DNA from: Myxococcales bacterium
Lineage (GTDB): Bacteria; Myxococcota; Bradymonadia; REDH01
Reading direction: 5' to 3'
Length of the DNA stretch: 7,207 nucleotides
Assembly (NCBI GenBank): GCA_018970625.1
Contig: JAGWVZ010000182.1
Location: forward strand, 1 to 7,207
Shown here: in pieces, positions 1-5,210 of the stretch
How positions within the stretch are numbered: position 1 is the first letter of the stretch
Layout of the letters: each line of letters starts with the position of its first letter
Made by a program: the position numbers and the translations under genes
The notes under the pieces: generated by a model
Database searches by the model: none
Told to the model about the DNA's origin: nothing
Seen by the model: the letters and a program-made list of their open reading frames with translations, nothing else

Positions 1-1
1 A

Positions 2-76
2 TTGCAGGGGAGCGGTCCGCGCAGCAACTCCACCATTGATTCGAACGGTCGCAGCGACTACGCCGCGCGTGCATGA
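2..76 (+). CDS. 3' end of an unidentified upstream gene (partial)
   Basis: A reading frame is open from the left edge to a TGA whose first two bases are the TG of the cmoA start codon (ATGA overlap). It gives a 24-residue tail ending SDYAARA. The product cannot be recognised from so little. Two things argue that it is real. The cmoA start has no visible Shine-Dalgarno sequence, which fits translational coupling to an upstream gene, and the next junction (cmoA-cmoB) has the same ATGA overlap. Against it, another frame is also open over this short stretch, so openness alone proves little in GC-rich DNA. Confidence 0.35.
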   Translation: MQGSGPRSNSTIDSNGRSDYAARA

Positions 77-804
77 GCACCAGACGCGACACCCTGTTTG
101 CCGACCCGCGTGAGCGCGTCGCCCCGTTCGAGTTTAATGCGAGCGTTGTGGACGTGTTTGATGACATGGCCAGCCGCTCGATTCCGCTCTACACCGACCT
201 GCTGGACCGATGTGCCGACTGGGTTGAGCAGTATGCCCGGGCCGATAGCATTGTGCTCGACATCGGTTGTTCAACGGGTCGTCTGTTCAGGCTGTTGCGC
301 GGCCGTTCGCTGCCTGCCAGCGTAAAACTGTACGGGGTGGATTCATCGCCCGAAATGGTACAGGCCGCGATGGAACGCACCAGCGAACTGGCATACGACT
401 GTCGGGTTGAGGTGCGTCGGGCAGAGGAAATGACGCTGGACCCGACAAGCGTGTCCGTCGCGCTCTGTAATTATACGCTGCAATTTGTAGAGCCGGAATT
501 GCGAATTCCGATTTTGCAGAATATTAGGCAGGCTTTGCAGCCCGGTGGATTATTCGTCCTGAGTGAGAAGTTGACTCACGCTGACCCTGCTACTGCTGCT
601 TTTCTGGTCGAGCATTATCACGCATACAAACGTCGCGCCGGATATTCGGATACAGAAATTCAGCAGAAAGACAGGGCTTTGCAGGGCGTGCTTCGTCCAT
701 GGACGCTGGAGCAATGGCAGCATGCCTTTGCGGCCGCTGGTTTTCCCGAACCTGTGACCGCATTTCGATGGCTGGCGTTCACGACCCTCTTGGTACGGGT
801 ATGA
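73..804 (+). CDS. cmoA: Carboxy-S-adenosyl-L-methionine synthase CmoA
   Basis: A 243-residue cytoplasmic Rossmann-fold enzyme that converts SAM and prephenate to carboxy-SAM (Cx-SAM) and phenylpyruvate, the first step in making cmo5U at tRNA wobble position 34. The N-terminus RRDTLF matches the CmoA signature (RDTLF), as do RSIPLY (Tyr40), motif I VLDIGCSTG (61-69), GVDSSPEM (88-95), NYTLQF (133-138), PGGLFVLSEK (157-166) and the YSxxEIxQK helix (191-199). Length is close to the E. coli enzyme (about 247). ATG 73 gives the expected N-terminus. No Shine-Dalgarno sequence precedes it, but it overlaps the stop of the preceding frame, which suggests coupled translation. One oddity: where E. coli has QKR, with the Arg reported to contact the Cx-SAM carboxylate, this protein reads QKDR, so Asp200 sits at the aligned position and Arg201 follows. 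The orthology call is firm because cmoB is adjacent. Confidence 0.93.
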   Translation: MSTRRDTLFADPRERVAPFEFNASVVDVFDDMASRSIPLYTDLLDRCADWVEQYARADSIVLDIGCSTGRLFRLLRGRSLPASVKLYGVDSSPEMVQAAMERTSELAYDCRVEVRRAEEMTLDPTSVSVALCNYTLQFVEPELRIPILQNIRQALQPGGLFVLSEKLTHADPATAAFLVEHYHAYKRRAGYSDTEIQQKDRALQGVLRPWTLEQWQHAFAAAGFPEPVTAFRWLAFTTLLVRV

Positions 805-1775
805 GCACGCTGGCGGGCCTGCTGGAGGCACAGCATATTTCGGTGCCCCCGCACGTCGCGTTGTCGCTCGCGACGGGTAACGAGATCGTGGCTCGGCATC
901 CCATGCGTGCCGTTGTCGATGAGATTGCCCGGCTCGACGTTCCACCCGGAACCGTTCAGCTCGCGCATGATGGTGCGGTGGTCGTGCGGACACCGAGTGG
1001 CCTGAGTGACGAGAGGCGTCAGGCGCTGGTAGGCTTGTTGCGCCAACTGCGACCCTGGCGAAAAGGCCCGTTCGACATTCACGAGATTCGGCTGGATGCC
1101 GAGTGGCGGAGTGAGTTGAAGTGGAGACGGCTGCTGCCTCTGTTGCCCGAGGTGCAGGGGCTGCACGTGCTGGACGTGGGCTGCAACAATGGCTGGTATG
1201 CATGGCACTTGCTGGGTCAGGGCGCAGCGTCGGTGCTCGGGGTCGATCCATCGCCCGTGTATGTGCAGCAGGCGCGAGCGTTGCAGATTCTGGCCCCCGA
1301 GCCTCGTATGTGCGTTGAGCCGCTGGGCATCGAAGAGTTAAGTCCTCTGGGGCCTTCGTTCGACCTGATATTGTTGATGGGTATTCTTTACCACCATCCC
1401 GACCCGGTACAGGTGCTGCGTCACGCGCGTGGGCTCTTGCGCTCGTCAGGCACGTTGATGGTCGAGACGATTGTGGTACCGGGTGAGGACCCGGTTGCGT
1501 GGGTGCCCGAGAGTCGGTACGCCGGAGCGCGAGGGTTCTGGTATTTGCCCACGTTGCCCTGCCTGCTGAACTGGATTCACCGAGCCGACCTTCACGTGGT
1601 CGATCGGGACGAGCCCACGCCGACGACGCCTGACGAGCAACGCAGTACGGCGTGGCGAGAAGGTCCGTGTCTGGTGGATGGTCTTCATGCAGACGACCTC
1701 ACCCGGACCATTGAAGGGTATCCGGCCCCGCAACGCCTTGTGCTGCGCGTAGCCAGAAAACCCGTGACAAAATAA
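801..1775 (+). CDS. cmoB: tRNA U34 carboxymethyltransferase CmoB
   Basis: A 324-residue cytoplasmic enzyme that transfers the carboxymethyl group of Cx-SAM to 5-hydroxyuridine-34 of tRNA, giving cmo5U, which widens decoding of four-codon-box codons. E. coli CmoB is 323 residues, and ligand-binding residues recalled from it recur here at a constant offset of three: Lys88 (PWRKGPF), Trp102 and Lys107 (EWRSELKW), Gly127 (LDVGC), Asp149 (VDPS), Met193 and Tyr197 (MGILYH), Arg312 (GYPAPQR). The ending EGYPAPxRxVLxVARKP is typical of the family. Two positions differ from E. coli: motif I reads DVGCNNG, and LYHH replaces LYHR. The ATG at 801 overlaps the cmoA stop (ATGA) and gives the family length. 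Reading could start further upstream in the same frame, but that would only add sequence antiparallel to nothing known and overlapping cmoA. The lack of a strong ribosome site fits coupling to cmoA. Confidence 0.94.
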   Translation: MSTLAGLLEAQHISVPPHVALSLATGNEIVARHPMRAVVDEIARLDVPPGTVQLAHDGAVVVRTPSGLSDERRQALVGLLRQLRPWRKGPFDIHEIRLDAEWRSELKWRRLLPLLPEVQGLHVLDVGCNNGWYAWHLLGQGAASVLGVDPSPVYVQQARALQILAPEPRMCVEPLGIEELSPLGPSFDLILLMGILYHHPDPVQVLRHARGLLRSSGTLMVETIVVPGEDPVAWVPESRYAGARGFWYLPTLPCLLNWIHRADLHVVDRDEPTPTTPDEQRSTAWREGPCLVDGLHADDLTRTIEGYPAPQRLVLRVARKPVTK

Positions 1776-1826
1776 AAGGCAGCCAGAGCAACGCAGCGCG
1801 AAGGTCGCGAGTGCGCTCGCCTGAGC
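1776..1826. other. Convergent gap between cmoB and the aldehyde dehydrogenase gene
   Basis: These 51 bp separate two converging stop codons. They contain a small perfect hairpin at 1807-1820 (GCGAG, loop TGCG, CTCGC). An alternative pairing of 1815-1820 (GCTCGC) with 1833-1838 (GCGAGC) reaches into the last codons of the minus-strand gene. Neither is followed by a T-run on either strand, so an intrinsic terminator cannot be claimed. The hairpin may still mark the ends of both transcripts. Confidence 0.25.
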
Positions 1827-3536
1827 CTAGCCGCGAGCCGCTGCCGCGATGACCGCCGGCAATTTCAGGAATGAGGGCGCCGCCTCGAAGGCGGTCATGC
1901 GGCGACCCAGCAGGGCCTGCGTCTTGTGGTCACTGAACCATGCCGGCGTGGGGAAAATGCGGAAGGGAGCACGAATAATGGACTTCTGTGGATGGTCGAA
2001 GAGGTAGGTATTGTGGACCACGCCAACGCCACTGCGAATATCGGTGGGTGGGTGTCCCGGGAAAGCGCCCCAGGTCGTGACCACGAGACCGTACACGAGA
2101 CCAGCCCAGACGTTGACGCCGATGCCGCCGTACCGCAGGTTGGCGAGACAATTCTCGAATTGTGTCGCATATTGTTTCTGGCTGGCCGGGTGAATCAACA
2201 TCATGGTCGACAGGGTACCCCAGCAGCCGTCGTTGGCGAAATCCGTGGCTTTATCGAGGAAGGTGCCCGCATCGGTTGCGTCGAGCTCCACCTCGGCGAG
2301 CACGCCACAGAACGCTTCGTTGGTGAGAGCGTACTCGGAGGGGTCGGGTTTGACGTCTGGAATAATGGTCCACGGCACAATATCATCGGCGCCCGCAGCG
2401 AGTTTCTGCGCGTCAGGATAATGTGAAATAAATCCCTGATAACGCTGTTGAGCGCCGGGATAGTAGGCTTTACGAGCGGGGATTCCCGCCAGAATCTCGT
2501 GAACTGCTTTCAGGAACTTTTCGCGCAATGGCCATCCTTTGGCAGTCACGAGCACCTTGGCAGCGTTGCAATTAAAGCTGGCATTATTGGTGACCATCGC
2601 AGCGACATGGCGCGCCTGAAACTCAATATCGGCGTCGCTCCACGGACCCGGCACAATGAGCACCGGGGTGACACAGCCGAGCTCGGCCGAGATGGGCTTT
2701 GTGTTGAGCGGCTCGTTGGCGGCCTTGCGGCGCGCCTGCTCGTCGGGAGTTGAACCCCAGACGATGGCGTCATAGGTCTTGTCGGAGCCGGTCATGTGAA
2801 TGGTGTCGACCAGTCGGTGGCCGGCAAGGTGTGCTCCGACTTCGGCGCCACCATGGACGACCGCAAAATATCCGGCGTCGATGAAGGGTTTCATGGACGC
2901 TTCCAGCCACGGGCCCAGGTAGGCATTGACCGGGTTGGTCTTCAGAATGACGACTTCGTCTTCGGCGTACAGTTTGTACAGGGCGTCCATGGGGCCGATC
3001 GAAGCGACATTACCTGCACCCAGCACGAGCGAGACTTTTCCCGGGTGAGAAATACCCGCTGCCTTGTCACGATAAATACGCGCCTGTGCGGCATCTTTTC
3101 CGGGTTCCATCCATACTTCGGCTGAAATACCGGTGAACATCAGCTTATCGAAAATATTGGCAGGAAACACCTGTGCAACGGTCTGTCCGCTGATGGACTT
3201 CGACACTCTGGGTGGTTTCGGCGCTCCGCCCGCTTCCAGTGTCTCGACCAGCAGCCGCATATTGCGAATCATGGTCATGGGGCCGCCCAGCCACTCTTCT
3301 CCGGCACGCTGCGAGTCGCGGGGAATTCCCTTGGCCTTGCAGGCAGCCTCGACCCAGGGATCGGCCACGCTGAGGCTACAGGTGATGGCTTCCTTGAGCA
3401 GCCGAATGCGCTCCGGGATTCCGAGTGCAACCCAGGTATCCTTTCTGGACGCCAGACCTTCGAGCAGGCTGTCGACCTTTTCGAGCGGAGTGGCGGGGAC
3501 GGCGGGTGGCGGCTCGGGAAAGCGGGGCGAGGACAT
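1827..3536 (-). CDS. Aldehyde dehydrogenase superfamily protein, divergent
   Basis: A predicted soluble 569-residue NAD(P)-dependent oxidoreductase of the aldehyde dehydrogenase fold; the substrate is unknown. The expected landmarks occur in order: VSLVLGAGNVASI (168-180; Asn176 where the family has its active-site Asn), VVILKTNP (195-202; cofactor-binding Lys199), HMTGSDKTYD (247-256; the GS turn), SAELGCVTPVLI (283-294; general base Glu285), NNASFNCNAAKVLV (317-330; probable nucleophile Cys323) and NEAFCGVL (406-413; equivalent of EIFGPV). It is longer than the usual 480-500 residues. About 110 residues precede the domain and a basic tail of about 50 follows it (from FDHPQK). ATG 3536 is preceded by GGAG at a 7-base spacing. 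The frame stays open further upstream, but that part overlaps the phosphoesterase gene and is low-complexity. The GAGN motif and the context around Cys323 recall acyl-CoA or LuxC-like reductases, so fatty-aldehyde or acyl-CoA chemistry is possible but unproven. Superfamily sure, function not. Confidence 0.85.
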   Translation of the reverse strand: MSSPRFPEPPPAVPATPLEKVDSLLEGLASRKDTWVALGIPERIRLLKEAITCSLSVADPWVEAACKAKGIPRDSQRAGEEWLGGPMTMIRNMRLLVETLEAGGAPKPPRVSKSISGQTVAQVFPANIFDKLMFTGISAEVWMEPGKDAAQARIYRDKAAGISHPGKVSLVLGAGNVASIGPMDALYKLYAEDEVVILKTNPVNAYLGPWLEASMKPFIDAGYFAVVHGGAEVGAHLAGHRLVDTIHMTGSDKTYDAIVWGSTPDEQARRKAANEPLNTKPISAELGCVTPVLIVPGPWSDADIEFQARHVAAMVTNNASFNCNAAKVLVTAKGWPLREKFLKAVHEILAGIPARKAYYPGAQQRYQGFISHYPDAQKLAAGADDIVPWTIIPDVKPDPSEYALTNEAFCGVLAEVELDATDAGTFLDKATDFANDGCWGTLSTMMLIHPASQKQYATQFENCLANLRYGGIGVNVWAGLVYGLVVTTWGAFPGHPPTDIRSGVGVVHNTYLFDHPQKSIIRAPFRIFPTPAWFSDHKTQALLGRRMTAFEAAPSFLKLPAVIAAAARG

Positions 3537-3543
3537 GAGGGTA

Positions 3544-3547
3544 CTCC
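3544..3547 (-). promoter_or_regulatory. Ribosome binding site of the aldehyde dehydrogenase gene
   Basis: On the minus strand GGAG lies 7 bases before the ATG at 3536-3534. This site decides the start, because the reading frame continues open for a further 537 bases upstream without a comparable site supporting a longer protein. Confidence 0.7.
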
Positions 3548-3612
3548 GTGACTGTGGACAGGACCATACAAGTGATAAGGACCGGCGGGGCTGATTGTAA
3601 AGCGCAGTATGT

Positions 3613-3632
3613 GGATCCGAATTCCCGGGCCC
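3613..3632. other. Polylinker-like cluster of restriction-site palindromes
   Basis: Four six-base palindromes are packed into 20 bases: GGATCC (BamHI, 3613-3618), GAATTC (EcoRI, 3619-3624), CCCGGG (SmaI, 3624-3629) and GGGCCC (ApaI, 3627-3632). CGATCG (3656-3661), ATCGAT (3658-3663) and CTGCAG (3676-3681) follow within 50 bases. This is what a multiple cloning site or synthetic linker looks like. It lies in non-coding DNA, and the flanks do not resemble any vector backbone I can recognise, so it may equally be a natural coincidence. Confidence 0.45.
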
Positions 3633-3757
3633 TGCGGAAGAGGCGAGCGGCAGCCCGATCGATGCTGAATGCGTGCTGCAGGGGTGGTGCTCGTGACGCT
3701 GCTGGGGCGTACCGCCGCCCTGCAAGGCGCCGCGCGATGGTGCGCTTGTGACGTCGG

Positions 3758-5116
3758 TCAGACGGCGCGAGGGGGAATGGTGAAGCTGTCGGTGGTGGCA
3801 CCACTGATGTTGACGCGCGTGACCGTGAGAGCTCCGTCGGCAGTGAAGTCCAGGGTGGTTACGCCGTGGGTGCGTTCGGCGACTTTTCGCAAGGGCAGGT
3901 CTTCGGGGGAGTTCTGCACAATGAAGGAGCGTGTGTCGTCGACATCGTAGGTGAGCGCGCCACCGCCGCCGTCCACGATGTAGTGCATGCCGTCCACATC
4001 GAAGCGCTCGTAACAGTGGTTGTGGCCGGTGAGAATGAGCGAGACGCCAGACTGTTTGAACAGCGGGTGCCACTGGGCGCGGGCGTTGAGGTTGGCCTGC
4101 GAGTTACTGAAGGTGTAGTAGGGGCGGTGGAACCCGACGATGATTTGACGAATGTCCGTGTTGGCTGCGGCTTCCTGAAGTAGCTGGGACGCCCATGTGA
4201 ACTGCGTGCCGGCGCCGTCACCCTCGCGGAAGTCGTCTTCGCTGTTCAGCATGACAAAGAGCACGGAGCCGATGCGGATGCTGCCGTAGGTGTCGTTCTG
4301 GGAGTCGGGGAACTGTCCGCGGAAGAGGCGGCTGTACTGCGCGCCGAATTCGTCCTGCTGCTCGTAATCGTGATTGCCGGCTGCGAGCGCGACGTACGAG
4401 CTGCGAAACGAGGTCTGAAAGGCTTCGAAGAATCCGCGCCAGGTATCGAGTGGGTTGGACTGGTACTGGATGTCACCGCCGTGCAGCCAGATCGTGGGCG
4501 CGGCTTCACCAAGCACACGTCCGACGTCCGCGCTCGCTGGCTGCATGGTGTCAGAGATCCAGCCCACGCGGAATGCCGTACCGTTTGCTGGCACTGCGGG
4601 ACACACGCCGGTTGTTTCGGCGCGACCTTCCTCGACAAAGCGCCAGCGGGTATCGGAGGTTGCCGATACGGGGACCCGCGCGGTGTGCACGGTGTACGTG
4701 CCCGGCAGGTCAGGGTAGTCAACGATGAGGTCGAAACCTTGCGGCGGCCACGCGTAGGTGAGGTCGCGGGTATCGGTCTCTACTTCGGCTTCGACCTCGC
4801 CGTCGGCGGTCTCGTAGAACAGTCTTCCTGGACGGGTACCGAGCGTCTGCAGGCGCACGATGGCGGTGGTGCCGACGAGGTGCATCCATGAAGGGCCGTA
4901 GATCTCGGATGGTTCGGCGCCCTGAACATCCTGCGTACCGATACCGAGGTCCTCCGTCACGCCTGCGTCGGCGGTGGCGGCGTCGGGGCTTGCCGACTCA
5001 GGGTCGGATGTGCTGGGGTCCTGAACAGGATCTTCGTCGTTGGCACAGGCGCCCACGGTAGCGGCTGCGCTGGCTGACACGGCGAGGCGAAGGAAATCTC
5101 GGCGGCGGATGCTCAT
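3758..5116 (-). CDS. Tat-exported lipoprotein metallophosphoesterase, purple acid phosphatase-like
   Basis: A 452-residue predicted phosphomonoesterase or phosphodiesterase outside the cytoplasm; the substrate is unknown. The N-terminus MSIRRRDFLRL carries a twin-arginine motif, then a short hydrophobic stretch and a lipobox VGAC, so Cys24 is probably lipidated. Residues 25-70 form an Asp/Ser/Ala-rich linker. Residues 71-150 look like the beta-sandwich (Fn3-like) N-terminal domain of purple acid phosphatases. The metal site follows: SDTM (Asp189), GGDIQY (Asp215, Tyr218), GNHD (Asn248, His249), GFH (His330) and GHNHCYER (His365, His367). GDxxY and GHxHxYER are purple-acid-phosphatase hallmarks, with Tyr218 the likely iron ligand. 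Motif I is odd, with DTM where DxG or DxH is usual. The start is set by the Tat signal; the Shine-Dalgarno sequence is weak. Export already folded, with metal bound, suits a Tat substrate. The gene is divergent from the outer-membrane-type gene, 94 bp away. Confidence 0.85.
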   Translation of the reverse strand: MSIRRRDFLRLAVSASAAATVGACANDEDPVQDPSTSDPESASPDAATADAGVTEDLGIGTQDVQGAEPSEIYGPSWMHLVGTTAIVRLQTLGTRPGRLFYETADGEVEAEVETDTRDLTYAWPPQGFDLIVDYPDLPGTYTVHTARVPVSATSDTRWRFVEEGRAETTGVCPAVPANGTAFRVGWISDTMQPASADVGRVLGEAAPTIWLHGGDIQYQSNPLDTWRGFFEAFQTSFRSSYVALAAGNHDYEQQDEFGAQYSRLFRGQFPDSQNDTYGSIRIGSVLFVMLNSEDDFREGDGAGTQFTWASQLLQEAAANTDIRQIIVGFHRPYYTFSNSQANLNARAQWHPLFKQSGVSLILTGHNHCYERFDVDGMHYIVDGGGGALTYDVDDTRSFIVQNSPEDLPLRKVAERTHGVTTLDFTADGALTVTRVNISGATTDSFTIPPRAV

Positions 5117-5210
5117 GACAGGGCTCGGTGTGCCGGAGTGGAAGAGTGCGCTATGCAGCGTGTATGGTGCGTTGGACAGAAAACTACAGGTCACGAATGA
5201 GGTCAATGTG
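5117..5210. promoter_or_regulatory. Divergent intergenic region between phosphoesterase and outer-membrane-type protein genes
   Basis: Both genes start outward from these 94 bp, so promoters for each must lie here or overlap the coding starts. No convincing sigma-70 pair is visible. TTGGAC (5172-5177) is a plausible plus-strand -35 box but lacks a matching -10 at the right distance. GGTCAA (5201-5206) reads TTGACC on the minus strand, again with only a poor -10 partner. A direct repeat AGGTCA (5188-5193 and 5200-5205, period 12) could be an operator half-site pair. A repeat of this size is near chance expectation. Confidence 0.35.
5199..5202 (+). promoter_or_regulatory. Ribosome binding site deciding the start of the outer-membrane-type protein
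   Basis: GAGG lies 8 bases before the ATG at 5211. The frame is open upstream to an ATG at 5040, but that start would bury the signal peptide behind 57 residues and overlap the divergent phosphoesterase gene. The site and the signal peptide agree on 5211. Confidence 0.65.

Larger units (their letters stand above)
3537..3757. other. 221-bp gap between the phosphoesterase and aldehyde dehydrogenase genes
   Basis: The gap is large for a co-transcribed pair and may hold the promoter of the aldehyde dehydrogenase gene. On the minus strand TACAAT (plus 3596-3601) resembles a -10 box, but no good -35 box lies 16-18 bases upstream. The hexamer GGTCCT occurs twice on that strand (plus 3560-3565 and 3578-3583), 18 bases apart. 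A short hairpin after the phosphoesterase stop (GGGCG, loop GCGGTA, CGCCC) lacks a T-run. Open frames here are short and in poor codon context, and I see no gene. The middle carries a cluster of restriction-site palindromes, described separately. Confidence 0.4.

Noticed and set aside
550..1251. Long minus-strand frame opposite the cmoA-cmoB junction
   Set aside because: Its translation is Arg/Pro/Ala/His-rich with no family features, and it lies opposite two firmly identified genes.
1926..2426. Plus-strand frame opposite the aldehyde dehydrogenase
   Set aside because: It is the antisense shadow of conserved catalytic sequence, with no domain of its own and no ribosome site.
3537..4073. Upstream in-frame extension of the aldehyde dehydrogenase by 179 residues
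   Set aside because: It overlaps the end of the phosphoesterase gene, is rich in His/Arg/Pro/Ser as GC-rich shadow frames are, and the ATG at 3536 has a good ribosome site.
5040..5210. Upstream in-frame extension of the repeat-tailed protein by 57 residues
   Set aside because: It would place the signal peptide internally and overlap the divergent phosphoesterase start; ATG 5211 has a GAGG site and an immediate signal peptide.
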